Shown: in pieces, positions 43,907 to 52,461 of the stretch
Layout of the letters: each line of letters begins with the position of its first letter
Numbering within the stretch: the first letter of the stretch is position 1
Assembly (NCBI RefSeq): GCF_040744945.1
Contig: NZ_CP160453.1
Span: forward strand, 7,874,001 to 7,938,000
Reading direction: 5' to 3'
DNA: 64,000 nt
From: Saccharothrix sp. HUAS TT1
Lineage (GTDB): Bacteria > Actinomycetota > Actinomycetes > Mycobacteriales > Pseudonocardiaceae
Program-made: the position numbers and the translations under genes
The notes under the pieces: model-generated
The model's input: only the letters and a program-made list of their open reading frames with translations
Told to the model about the DNA's origin: nothing
The model's database searches: none

Positions 43907-45922
43907 TCAGCGCGTCGTGCAGAGCGTGCCGTTCAACGAGTACTTCAACGGCCGCACGTTCGGCCCCTGGTAGTTGCCGACGAACCCGGCCGTGGTGGAC
44001 GCGCCCGGTTCGAGGGTGGCGGTGTTGGAGACGGACACCTGGTGGCCGGTCTGCGTCCAGGTCGCGTTCCAGCCGCTGCCCACCTGCTGCCAGGTGGTCG
44101 GCCAGGTGTAGGTGAGCGTCCACCCGTTGATCGGCGTCGTCCCGGTGTTGGCGATCTCCAGGTCGGCGACGAAGCCGTTGCCCCAGTTGCTCGCCTCCCG
44201 GTACGTGACCGCGCACCGCGAGGTGGCGGGCGTGCCGGTGGCGAAGGTCAGCGGCGGTGAGGACCACGACGTCCGGCCCGCGTTGTCCCGCGCGACCAGG
44301 TTGACCGTGTACTCCGTGCCGGGCATCAGGTTGGCCGCGGTGAACGTGGCGCCGATCGTCTCGCCCCACTGCTGCGTGCCGGCGCCGTCGACCCGGTGCA
44401 CCTCGTACTTCACGCCGGCGGGCGGCGCGGGCCAGGAGAGGGTGGCCGTGCGGTCGGTGACCTGGCTCAGGACCGGACGCGCGGGCGCGGCCGGGAGGCT
44501 CGCCTGGGCAGTGGGCTCGAGCACGAGGGTGGTGATCGAGTACGGCGGCAGCGTGGCCGTGGACGACGAGCCGGTGGTGGTCGTGATGCCGGTGTCGCCG
44601 TTGCCGTACGTCAGCACGGTCGCGCCGGCCTGGGCCGCGTAGCCCGCGAACCGCAGGCCGACGGTCTTGGCGACCGCCGGGTCCTGGTTGATCAGCATGA
44701 CCGCCAGGCCGCCGTCCGGCCGCCGGGCCGCGTGGCTGCGCACCAGCGGGTCGCTGGACGCGGCCGTGACGAGCTGGTCGCCCGGGCGCGCGAAGCGGGA
44801 CGTCATCGCGATCGCGTGGTACGGCGCGAACGGGGTGTTCAGCGCGGGCTGGCAGGTGACGCCGTCGGCGGTGCAGTTGCTGCTGGAGAGCAGGCCGAAG
44901 TCGTCGTAGTCGGGGTGGCCCGCGATCTCCCGCACCTGCCCCAGGCCGTTGTGGACGTTCCACCAGTCCACGGTGAACACGCCCTGGCCGATCATCGTCG
45001 CGTACGCGTCCGCGGCGAACAGCGCGCCCGGCTGGGTGTTGCGGCCGTACGAGGTGTTGACCTCGGTCAGCGCGATGTCCAGCTCCTTGCCCGCCAGCCG
45101 GCGGGACTGCTCGCGCACCAGGGCGATCTGGTCGACCACCCGGTCGGTCTTGGTGAGCACCTGCGCGGCGGTGTCGCCGCTCGGGTACCAGTGGATGATG
45201 CCGAAGTCGACCACCGGGCCCGCGATCGACAGCACGACGTCGTTCCACGAACCGGTGTCACCCGATGCTGTGATGCCGTCCGGCCACTCACCCGGCGTGG
45301 TCAGCACCGCGCCGATCTTGATGCTCGGGTCGACCGCCTTCATGGCCGTGGCGTAGTCGCGGACCAGGGTGGCGTAGTAGGCCGGGCTCTTGTCCGGGTG
45401 CTCGTCGGCCTCCCAGCCCGAGCCGTAGTGCCCGTTGCCGTAGTTCTCGTTGCCGATCTCCCAGTACTTGACGCCGTAGCCCTTCTCGACGTTGGCGTAG
45501 CGCACCCAGGCGGCGGCCTCCTCGGCCGTGCCGGTGCCGTAGTTGGCGGTGACGACCGCCTGCCCACCCGCCCGCCGCACGCCGCTCATGAACGTGTCGA
45601 AGTCGGTGTTGGGCGCCACGTACCCGCCGGGGGCGGTGTGGTCCTCCCAGTGGTAGATGTCCGAGTAGGACCCGCCCGGGTAGCGCATGGCCCTCACCCC
45701 GGCGGACTTGAGCAGGTCGGCGACGGCGTCGCTGCCGAGGTGGGTGTCCCAGATGGCGTGGTTGACGCCGATCGCCGCGTCCCGCACCACCTCCAACCCG
45801 GCCCTGGTGTTGACCGTGACGGTGACGGCCGGATCGGCCTGCGCCGCGGGAGCGGTGGGCAGCAGGACTTGAGCGGCCACGAGCGCGGCGAGCGCGGGCA
45901 GCACGACGAGACGCGGTCTCAT
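43907..45922 (-). CDS. Secreted clan GH-A glycosidase (GH51-like) with FN3 and CBM2
   Basis: A 671-residue exported enzyme. After a signal peptide (to about 29) comes a TIM barrel with MRYPGGSYSD, an acid/base Glu in IGNENYG and nucleophile Glu in ALTEVNTSYG, resembling GH51 alpha-L-arabinofuranosidases and related cellulose-linked enzymes. A beta-sandwich, an FN3 domain (about 475-565) and a C-terminal CBM2 (SNWGNGFVADLEIANTG) with cellulose-binding tryptophans follow. ATG 45922 has GGGGA at 8 bases. A perfect CebR/CelR operator lies 29 bases upstream, so expression is probably induced by cello-oligosaccharides. Confidence 0.88.
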   Translation of the reverse strand: MRPRLVVLPALAALVAAQVLLPTAPAAQADPAVTVTVNTRAGLEVVRDAAIGVNHAIWDTHLGSDAVADLLKSAGVRAMRYPGGSYSDIYHWEDHTAPGGYVAPNTDFDTFMSGVRRAGGQAVVTANYGTGTAEEAAAWVRYANVEKGYGVKYWEIGNENYGNGHYGSGWEADEHPDKSPAYYATLVRDYATAMKAVDPSIKIGAVLTTPGEWPDGITASGDTGSWNDVVLSIAGPVVDFGIIHWYPSGDTAAQVLTKTDRVVDQIALVREQSRRLAGKELDIALTEVNTSYGRNTQPGALFAADAYATMIGQGVFTVDWWNVHNGLGQVREIAGHPDYDDFGLLSSSNCTADGVTCQPALNTPFAPYHAIAMTSRFARPGDQLVTAASSDPLVRSHAARRPDGGLAVMLINQDPAVAKTVGLRFAGYAAQAGATVLTYGNGDTGITTTTGSSSTATLPPYSITTLVLEPTAQASLPAAPARPVLSQVTDRTATLSWPAPPAGVKYEVHRVDGAGTQQWGETIGATFTAANLMPGTEYTVNLVARDNAGRTSWSSPPLTFATGTPATSRCAVTYREASNWGNGFVADLEIANTGTTPINGWTLTYTWPTTWQQVGSGWNATWTQTGHQVSVSNTATLEPGASTTAGFVGNYQGPNVRPLKYSLNGTLCTTR

Positions 45923-45950
45923 GAGTGGATTCCCCATCGACGATGATGAC

Positions 45951-45964
45951 TGGGAGCGCTCCCA
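45951..45964. promoter_or_regulatory. CebR/CelR operator
   Basis: TGGGAGCGCTCCCA is a perfect 14-bp palindrome identical to the site bound by the LacI-family regulators CebR (Streptomyces) and CelR (Thermobifida). It lies 29-42 bases before the CBM2 enzyme ATG. Confidence 0.88.
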
Positions 45965-46098
45965 AACTGTGCGGCGGCGGTCCACTCTTGTCAATCACCC
46001 AATACGACCCGCACGCGACTCCTCTTCGCCGTGTGCGAGGCTTGGCCGACTACTCGCAGCCGTGGTTCCCCCGGCGTGCTGATTCGGAGAGATGATTC

Positions 46099-47598
46099 GT
46101 GGTCGAGATCGTGCCCGGTGTGTCGCGGACGTTCAATGAATTCCTGCTCCTGCCCAATCGGACGACCGCCGAGAGCACGCCCGACCGGGTCGACCTCGGC
46201 ACGCCGCTGGTGCGGCACGCGGTCGGCGGCGCGGCGGCGATCAGGCTGTCCGCGCCCTTCACCTCGGCGATCATGCAGGCGGTCAGCTCGCCGCAGCTGG
46301 CCGTGGCGCTGGCCAGGTCCGGCGGCCTGAGCTTCCTGCACCACAACCAGTCCCTCCAGGACCAGGTCGACGCGGTGCGGTTCGTCAAGAACTTCAAGGC
46401 CGGTTTCGTCGTCAGCGACACGACCGTGCGGCCCACCGACACGTTGCGGCAGCTCGTCGCGCTGATGCGGGCGACCGGGCACAACACCGCCGCGGTGACC
46501 GAGGACGGCTCGTCCCACGGCCGGCTCGTCGGCCTCGTGACGTCGCGCGACTTCCACCCCGACCGGCACGACCTGGACCTGCCGGTCGCCGAGCGGATGA
46601 CCACCGTGGACGGCCTCAGGTGCGGCAAGGAGGGCATCACCCTCTCCGAGGCCAACACCCTGCTGTGGGAGGACCGGCTCGACTGCCTGCCGGTCGTGGA
46701 CGGCGCGGGCCGGCTCCAGCACCTGGTGTTCCGGTCGGACTACGCCGACCACAAGCAGTTCCCCGGCGCGGTGGTGGACGCGGCGAAGCGGTTCCGGGTG
46801 GGGGCGGGCGTGAACACGCACGACTACCGCGAGCGCGTCCCGGCGCTGGTCGCGGCGGGCGCGGACGTGCTGTGCCTGGACTCCTCCGACGGCTACAGCG
46901 ACTGGCAGGCCGAGGCGCTGCGGTGGGTCAAGCGGGAGTTCCCGGAGGTGCCGATCGGCGGCGGCAACGTCGTGGACGCCGAGGCGTTCACCTACCTCGC
47001 CGAGGCCGGCGCGGACTTCGTCAAGGTCGGCATCGGCGGCGGCTCGATCTGCATCACCCGCGACCAGAAGGGCATCGGGCGCGGCCAGGCCAGCGCGGTC
47101 ATGGACGTGGCCGGGGCGCGCGACGCGTACGCCCAGCGCACCGGCGAGTACGTGCCGATCTGCTCCGACGGCGGCCTGCTGCACGACTACCACATGGCGC
47201 TGGCGCTGGCGATGGGCGCGGACTTCGTGATGATGGGCCGCTACTTCGCCCGCTTCGACCAGTCGCCGGGCAAGAAGGTCCGGATCGGCGGCTCGGTGTT
47301 CAAGGAGTACTGGGGCGAGGGTTCCAGCCGGGCCCGCAACTGGCAGCGCTACGACCAGGGCGACGACCGGCTGCACTTCGAGGAGGGCGTGGACGGCTAC
47401 GTGCCCTACGTCGGCGACCTGGGCGACGCGCTGGCGATGACCGTGGCGAAGATCAAGGCCACGATGGCGTCCTGCGGCGCGGCGACGATCCCCGCGTTCC
47501 AGCGGACGGCCCGGGTGACCCTGGTGTCGGAGCAGAGCTACCAGGAGAACGCGGCGGCCGTCGCGATCCGCGACACCACCGACACGACGCTGGCGTGA
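46099..47598 (+). CDS. guaB: IMP dehydrogenase, Tritrichomonas-type
   Basis: A 499-residue enzyme converting IMP to XMP with NAD+. The barrel carries the catalytic loop [15 protein letters not shown] (Cys318), the flap dyad Arg417-Tyr418 in [11 protein letters not shown], and a CBS pair (about 105-225) in the usual insertion. The loop reads [11 protein letters not shown] instead of the GVGPGSICTTR of standard bacterial GuaB, and [14 protein letters not shown] recalls the Tritrichomonas foetus enzyme, with the same residue numbering within one. That type is naturally less sensitive to mycophenolic acid. GTG start with GGAGAG at 7 bases. It may be a second IMPDH beside the housekeeping one. Confidence 0.93.
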   Translation: MVEIVPGVSRTFNEFLLLPNRTTAESTPDRVDLGTPLVRHAVGGAAAIRLSAPFTSAIMQAVSSPQLAVALARSGGLSFLHHNQSLQDQVDAVRFVKNFKAGFVVSDTTVRPTDTLRQLVALMRATGHNTAAVTEDGSSHGRLVGLVTSRDFHPDRHDLDLPVAERMTTVDGLRCGKEGITLSEANTLLWEDRLDCLPVVDGAGRLQHLVFRSDYADHKQFPGAVVDAAKRFRVGAGVNTHDYRERVPALVAAGADVLCLDSSDGYSDWQAEALRWVKREFPEVPIGGGNVVDAEAFTYLAEAGADFVKVGIGGGSICITRDQKGIGRGQASAVMDVAGARDAYAQRTGEYVPICSDGGLLHDYHMALALAMGADFVMMGRYFARFDQSPGKKVRIGGSVFKEYWGEGSSRARNWQRYDQGDDRLHFEEGVDGYVPYVGDLGDALAMTVAKIKATMASCGAATIPAFQRTARVTLVSEQSYQENAAAVAIRDTTDTTLA

Positions 47599-47600
47599 CG

Positions 47601-47638
47601 GGTCGGTGGCGGCGTCGCGCGCGGCGCCGCCACCGACC
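47601..47638. terminator. Bidirectional stem-loop terminator
   Basis: A perfect 14-bp stem (47601-47614 with 47625-47638) and 10-base loop lies between the converging IMPDH and GH12 genes. Confidence 0.85.
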
Positions 47639-47650
47639 TCGGACCGGGTG

Positions 47651-48340
47651 TCAGAACGCCACCGAGTAGCTGTTGGACCGGAAGTCCATGCCGCCGGACG
47701 ACGACGTGATCTCGAAGCCGAACTGCACGTCGCCCACGGTCACGTCGCCGTACCAGCCGCGCTGGTTGATCCAGCGCAGCACCGCGAGCACGTCGACCGT
47801 CCCGGAGTTGGTGTTGCTCGTGCGGACGAACGAGAACACCTGGTTGGACCCGTTCGAGCCGCGGTGCACGTCCCAGGTGTGGCCGCCGACCGACACCGTG
47901 GTCTCGCGACCGCCGATGGGGCCGACCGGGCCCTGCTTGTTCATCCAGATCATGATCTCGTAGGCGTAGTTGTCGGCCCAGATGTCGTACGCGGTGGCGT
48001 AGGCGCCGCTGCCGGGCCTGGTCACGTTGAACGAGCTGGACAGCCGGCTCAGCGAGCTGAGCCTCCGGTTGACGTCGCGCGACGAGTGCGGGTAGGACTT
48101 CACGCCGCCGGTGTTCGGGTGGTTCGCCCACACGCCCCAGTTGCCGTACGAGTTCGCCCAGATCGTCTGCGGTCCCGCGCCGCCGCCCCACACGTTGTTG
48201 CGGACGGTGTACCCGCCGTTGGACCAGGTGCCCCACTTGTCGGTGGAGGACCACGTCGCGGCCTGCGCGGACCCCGCGTACCCGACCAGGAGACCGACGA
48301 TCGCGACGACCACCGCGGCCGACCGCACCCTGCGCACCAT
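47651..48340 (-). CDS. Secreted GH12 endoglucanase
   Basis: A 229-residue jelly-roll cellulase with signal peptide to about 28 (AQA-A). The GH12 nucleophile Glu is in YEIMIWMN and the acid/base Glu in FGFEIT; the NNVWGGGAGPQTIW and WADNYAYE segments form the cleft. It consists of the catalytic domain alone, without CBM. ATG 48340 is preferred. It cleaves beta-1,4-glucan with retention. Its upstream region shares TTCGAA sites with the GH6 gene. Confidence 0.92.
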   Translation of the reverse strand: MVRRVRSAAVVVAIVGLLVGYAGSAQAATWSSTDKWGTWSNGGYTVRNNVWGGGAGPQTIWANSYGNWGVWANHPNTGGVKSYPHSSRDVNRRLSSLSRLSSSFNVTRPGSGAYATAYDIWADNYAYEIMIWMNKQGPVGPIGGRETTVSVGGHTWDVHRGSNGSNQVFSFVRTSNTNSGTVDVLAVLRWINQRGWYGDVTVGDVQFGFEITSSSGGMDFRSNSYSVAF

Positions 48341-48355
48341 TGACCACTCGTTCCC

Positions 48356-48369
48356 GGGCGTCGACGCCC
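48356..48369. promoter_or_regulatory. 14-bp palindrome in GH12 leader
   Basis: GGGCGTCGACGCCC is a perfect palindrome 16-29 bases before the GH12 ATG. Its central CG is common in LacI-type operators, but no named consensus fits. Confidence 0.4.
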
Positions 48370-48479
48370 ATTCCGGCGCGCCGTGCCGATCGGTGACGAA
48401 AGCGCGCGAGGTCGGTTCCCGGCGGCGGTGAGCCGAACTGTGGCACGCGCGCACCCGGCGGTCAACCGCGCAATCCCCG

Positions 48480-48518
48480 TTCGAATGAATTCGAAGCGAT
48501 TCGACGCATTCATTCGAA
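48480..48518. promoter_or_regulatory. TTCGAA half-site cluster between GH12 and cyclase-like genes
   Basis: TTCGAA at 48480, 48490 and 48513 and TTCGAC at 48500; three of them are spaced exactly 10 bp. It matches the element upstream of the GH6 cellulase. Confidence 0.5.
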
Positions 48519-48699
48519 TGATTTCACCCGCTGAGCGGCGATCGCGGTGGAACTCCGGGCCGGCCCCCTCCCCGAAGGTCCCGCCTCACGGCCGACGGGC
48601 GGCGAGCGCGGCGGCGATTCCCGGCTCCCGCGCGGGGAGGTCGGACCTCGAACCGCCACTTCACCGGTGCAGCACGTCGATCGGTGGAGGGAGAGCGCG

Positions 48700-49344
48700 A
48701 TGAACGCGCGGTGGGCGGTTCCGGGGGTCCTTCGGCACGACAGGTCGGCGGTGCCCGAGCACCGGTCCTTCCTCGTGGTCGACACCGTCGGGTCGGGGCG
48801 CTGGGACGACCCCACCCGGCTGCGCGCCTGCGCGCTGGTGCGGGAGGTGGTCCGCGCGGCGTTCCGCGCCGCGGGCGTCGCGTGGTGGCGGCTGGCGGTC
48901 GAGGACCGGGGCGACGGGCTGATCGTGCTCGCGCCACCGTCGGTGTCCAAAGTGGACCTGATCGACCCGGTGCTGCCCCGGCTGGCCGAGGGGTTGCGCC
49001 GGCACAACGCTTCGACCGACCCGGCGGCCCGCGTCCGGTTGCGCGTCGCGGTGCACGCGGGCGAGGTCATCCGGACCGCGTTCGGCTGGGTCGGCGCCGA
49101 CCTGAACCGGGTCTGCCGGCTGGTCGACGGCGCCCCGCTGCGCCGCGAGCTGGACCGGCGGCCGGACGCGGACCTGGCGCTCGTCGTCTCCGACGTCATC
49201 CACGACGGCGTGGTGCGGCACGGCTACCGCCGGATCGACCCCACCCGCTACACACCGGTCCGGGTGGTGCTCAAGGAACTCGACGCGCGGGCGTGGCTGC
49301 ACGTCCCGGAGCCGCGGCCGCTCGACGGCCGACCAGCCGACTAG
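48700..49344 (+). CDS. Nucleotide cyclase-like domain protein
   Basis: A 214-residue protein with the class III cyclase ferredoxin-like layout: FLVVDTVGSG at strand 1, EDRGDGLIVLAP at the beta-hairpin and AVHAGEV plus VGADLNRVCRLVDGA at the second core. Metal-binding Asp at strand 1 (VVDTV) is kept, but the substrate Lys/Asp pair is not obvious, so catalysis is doubtful. Such short cyclase-like proteins in actinomycetes occur beside effector or signalling genes. GGAGGG precedes ATG. The stop overlaps the stop of the converging membrane protein gene in one CTAG. Confidence 0.7.
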   Translation: MNARWAVPGVLRHDRSAVPEHRSFLVVDTVGSGRWDDPTRLRACALVREVVRAAFRAAGVAWWRLAVEDRGDGLIVLAPPSVSKVDLIDPVLPRLAEGLRRHNASTDPAARVRLRVAVHAGEVIRTAFGWVGADLNRVCRLVDGAPLRRELDRRPDADLALVVSDVIHDGVVRHGYRRIDPTRYTPVRVVLKELDARAWLHVPEPRPLDGRPAD

Positions 49345-50852
49345 CCGGCGACGTCCCGGCACGGCAGCTCGAAGAACCAGTTCGCCGGCTCGTGGTCCAA
49401 GCGCCCCACCGGACCGCCCGCGGCGCACTGCACCCGCGCCCCCGCCACGCTGTCGTCCCACGGCACGCCGGTCAGCACCGGCCGCACCGCGCGCAGGTGC
49501 AGGACGACGCTCGCCAGCACGACGAGGGCGATCACCACCCGGCCGCCCACCACCGCCAGGCGCTCCCACCGCCGGGTCGGCACGGCGTCGAGGCCGACGG
49601 CGATCGCCGCGAACAGGAACAGGCACGGCGCGACGCTGTAGCGCTGACCGGCCAGCACCACCTCCGGGTGCTGCACCTGGAGCACGGCCGCCCAGTTGGC
49701 GGTCAGCGACACGACGATGACCACCGCGCTGAGGCCGACGCCGAGCAGCACCAGCGCCCGGCCGGCCCGGCTGCCCCACCGCAGGCCCGCCACCACCGGC
49801 GCGGCGGCCAGCAGGAGCGCGAGCACGATCGGCAGGTTGCCGTACCCGGGGTAGACGCGGGCGACCTGCTCGGACCCGGTGAACGCCACCACCGGCACCC
49901 GCAGCAGGCTCGCCAGCGCCACCTGCACCGGGTCGACCACGTCGTTCGAGTACGGCGTCCGCTCCGCGAACAGCATCGTCACGCCCTGCGCCAGCGCGCC
50001 CGCCAGGAAGGCGACGGGCACCTCCCGGCGCGGCAGGGCGAGCCGGAGCAGCGCGACGGGCGCCAGCACGAACACCAGCGGGCTGGACACGGCGGCCAGG
50101 AAGACGAACGCCGCGACCGGCAACCGCGGCGCGTCACGCCACAGCAGTGCCCAGAACACCCCGTAGAGCAGGAACCAGTGCAGGTTCGTCATGTTGTTCA
50201 ACGGCTCGGAGTTGCCGGCGGGCAGCACCACCACCAGCGCCGCCAGCGCGAGCCGCAGCGGCGTCGAGCGCAGGTACGCGCCGGAGGCCGCGAAGGAGAT
50301 CAGGGCTACCACGGCGCGCAGCACCGCCGCCGAGACCGCGAACCCGGCGGCGGTCCACTCCAGCGGCAGCAGCGCGACCAGCTCGGCGACCAGCCGGGGG
50401 AACGCGTGCAGGTAACCGCCGTAGGGGTCGACCAGGTTCGCGAACCCGGGCGAGGTCACCGCGTCCACCATGAACCGCGCGCCGTCCTCGGCCCACAGGT
50501 GGTCGAGCCGAGCCCGGCCCGCCGGCGACAGGAGCAGGAACGTGAGCGCGGCGACGAACCCGAGCAGGTAACCCGCCCCGGTCCGCGCCCTGGCGGTGGT
50601 CGGGCTCGCGGTGCTCGGGCCTGTAGCGATCGGGCCTGTAGCGATCGGGCCCGTGGTGCTCGGGCCCGTGGTGCTCGGGCCTGCGGCGGTCGGGCTAGCA
50701 GCGGTGGTCGAGCCAGCGGCGGTCGGGCGTGCGGCGGTCGGGGGCAGCACGGCCTCGGCGAACGCGCGCAGCCGCGACCCGCCGGTCCTCGGCACGCCCT
50801 CGTCGGTCACCGTCACCGCAGCCGCCCTCCCCCACGCCCGTGGACCGGTCAC
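49341..50852 (-). CDS. Polytopic membrane protein with TGP-repeat N-terminus
   Basis: A 503-residue protein: a cytoplasmic or exported low-complexity N-terminus with repeated TTGPS/IATGP units, then about 10-11 membrane helices with the first loop RARLDHLWAEDGARFM and a C-terminal soluble end with two cysteines (ARVQCAAGG, ELPCRDV). The pattern is that of GT-C-like membrane proteins, with acidic residues in the first external loop; the substrate is unknown. GTG 50852; the gene starts 22 bases before the end of the preceding reading unit and is probably cotranscribed with the propeller lipoprotein gene. Confidence 0.75.
   Translation of the reverse strand: MTGPRAWGRAAAVTVTDEGVPRTGGSRLRAFAEAVLPPTAARPTAAGSTTAASPTAAGPSTTGPSTTGPIATGPIATGPSTASPTTARARTGAGYLLGFVAALTFLLLSPAGRARLDHLWAEDGARFMVDAVTSPGFANLVDPYGGYLHAFPRLVAELVALLPLEWTAAGFAVSAAVLRAVVALISFAASGAYLRSTPLRLALAALVVVLPAGNSEPLNNMTNLHWFLLYGVFWALLWRDAPRLPVAAFVFLAAVSSPLVFVLAPVALLRLALPRREVPVAFLAGALAQGVTMLFAERTPYSNDVVDPVQVALASLLRVPVVAFTGSEQVARVYPGYGNLPIVLALLLAAAPVVAGLRWGSRAGRALVLLGVGLSAVVIVVSLTANWAAVLQVQHPEVVLAGQRYSVAPCLFLFAAIAVGLDAVPTRRWERLAVVGGRVVIALVVLASVVLHLRAVRPVLTGVPWDDSVAGARVQCAAGGPVGRLDHEPANWFFELPCRDVAG
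50601..50705. repeat. 15-bp tandem repeats
   Basis: The core CGGGC recurs every 15 bases at 50601, 50616, 50631, 50646, 50661, 50676 and 50691, encoding a five-residue TGP-like unit in the membrane protein N-terminus. Such repeats vary in copy number between strains. Confidence 0.75.
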
Positions 50853-50874
50853 CGAAAGTACCCGACCTGCGGGA

Positions 50875-52404
50875 TCAGCCCGCGACCAGCTCGGACCGGC
50901 GCTCGTAGCGGGCCCACTGCGCCGCCGTCACGTCCGTGATCGGGGACGAGTTCAGCGCCGCCACCTCGGCCGAGCCGACGATCCACAGCCCGCCGTCGAG
51001 CACCAGCCCGACCGCGCCGTCCGGCGCGCGCACCGCCTGCGCCCCCGCGGGCACGCGGACCGCGACCGGCAGCGGCTCGACCACGGCCGGTCGCTCCTTC
51101 AGCACGCCGCGGGCGAACTTCTCGGCCACCGAGCGGCGTTCGAAGCGGACCACCTGGCCGCCGACCACCACGTCCGCCGTGTTCTCCGGTGACGGGAAGG
51201 CGAAGCCGTCCAGGGCGCTCGCCTCGGCCGCCGTGGCGCAACCGCGCAGGCCGACCGCGTCCAGGCCGAAGTGCCGGATGGCCGTCGGCGCGCCCGCCTC
51301 GCCGATCACGGTCGCGCGCAGCACGTCCAGGGACACCCGGCCGCACGGGTCGCTCCGGCTGATCGGCGCGTGCCCCTCGGCGGTGCGCACCAGGCCCGGC
51401 CCCTCCCGCCACACGCCGGGGATGAGCACCGGGTCGAACGGCTGGCGGGTGAAGTCCTCGTTCCAGAAGGTGATGGTGGTGCCCGCGTCGGTCTCGTGGG
51501 CGATGGCGAACGCCGAGGCGGCGTCGATCCACATCCAGTCCGCGCTGAACGCCTCGACCACCGAGCGGGTGCGCGGCTGGTGGGTCGTCGCCACCGGGAC
51601 CATCCCGGCGTCGGTCAGCGCCTCGACGCCCGTGCCGAAGAAGGGGTCGCGGGAGCGGAGCACGTACTGGCCCGCGCCGTTCGGGTGCGAGACGCGGCCG
51701 GTGGTGTCGGTGAACATCAGGTAGAACCAGCCGTCGACGTGCACGGCGGACTGCTGGCCCGCGCCGTAGGTGTTCTCCCGGATCACGTCGTTGGCCGGCA
51801 CGACGATCGCCTGCCCGCCGCCCGCCCGGGTCCAGTTGACGCCGTCCGGGCTGGTCGCGACCCCGACCGAGCTGCCGTTGGCGTGGTTGTCCCGGGACGC
51901 GCCGGTGTAATACATGTAGTAGGTGCCGCCGACGCGGATCACCGACGGGTCGCACACGTGCATCGCGTCGAACCCGGTGTAGCTGCCCGAGAAGACCGGC
52001 GTCGCCACGCTGAACGCGCCGTCCAGCGCCGACCCCTCGCTGTGCAGGACGTCGTCGCCACCCGGTTCGGCGACCCCCATCTGGCTGCACCACCACGCGC
52101 GCAGCCGACCGTTCTCGCTGAGCACGGACGGCGCGTAGTTGTACGGCGCGCCGCCGACGCCCTGCACCACGACACCGGGGCTCTCGCGCGGCTGGTCCAC
52201 CGTGAGCGTGAACTTCTGCGGCGGAGGGGGCGGCGTCGACGTCGAGGGCGGCGCGGACGAGGTGGTCCCCGGCGGCGGAGCGGAGCTGAGCGCGCCGCTG
52301 GCGGCCGACTCCTGGCACGCCGTGACCGCGGTCACCAGCACGGAGGCAGCGAGCAGCACGGACAGTCGCCGGGTCGGGGGCACGCGGCTCACTCTAGTGG
52401 CCAC
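50875..52404 (-). CDS. Lipoprotein with five-bladed beta-propeller (GH43/62-like)
   Basis: A 509-residue exported protein with lipobox VTACQ (about 25-30), a Ser/Pro-rich linker to about 65, then a propeller with the GH43-superfamily patterns NYAPSVLSENGRLRAWW, HVCDPSVIRVGGTYYMYYTG and WFYLMFTDTTG. Acidic residues at the usual catalytic positions are partly visible (Asp in CDPS), but no confident triad. It may bind or cleave arabino- or xylo-oligosaccharides. The start is uncertain: GTG 52404 or two nearer GTGs. Confidence 0.75.
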   Translation of the reverse strand: MATRVSRVPPTRRLSVLLAASVLVTAVTACQESAASGALSSAPPPGTTSSAPPSTSTPPPPPQKFTLTVDQPRESPGVVVQGVGGAPYNYAPSVLSENGRLRAWWCSQMGVAEPGGDDVLHSEGSALDGAFSVATPVFSGSYTGFDAMHVCDPSVIRVGGTYYMYYTGASRDNHANGSSVGVATSPDGVNWTRAGGGQAIVVPANDVIRENTYGAGQQSAVHVDGWFYLMFTDTTGRVSHPNGAGQYVLRSRDPFFGTGVEALTDAGMVPVATTHQPRTRSVVEAFSADWMWIDAASAFAIAHETDAGTTITFWNEDFTRQPFDPVLIPGVWREGPGLVRTAEGHAPISRSDPCGRVSLDVLRATVIGEAGAPTAIRHFGLDAVGLRGCATAAEASALDGFAFPSPENTADVVVGGQVVRFERRSVAEKFARGVLKERPAVVEPLPVAVRVPAGAQAVRAPDGAVGLVLDGGLWIVGSAEVAALNSSPITDVTAAQWARYERRSELVAG

Positions 52405-52448
52405 CGGTCCACCGAGGACCGAAACGTCCGGATCGCCTATTCCAGCGC

Positions 52449-52461
52449 TAGGATAGCCTGG
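52449..52461 (+). promoter_or_regulatory. Possible leaderless promoter of PadR-GyrI gene
   Basis: TAGGAT (52449-52454) fits a -10 box and the GTG start at 52461 is 6 bases further, where transcription should begin. No good -35 and no ribosome site are seen. Confidence 0.4.

Larger units (their letters stand above)
48341..48699. other. Divergent intergenic region between GH12 and cyclase-like gene
   Basis: A 359-base region holding a 14-bp palindrome near the GH12 start, the TTCGAA cluster at 48480-48518, and the GGAGGG ribosome site of the cyclase-like gene. No other gene is visible. Confidence 0.5.

Noticed and set aside
50601..50705. CRISPR-like array
   Set aside because: The 15-bp repeats are contiguous without spacers and encode a peptide repeat.
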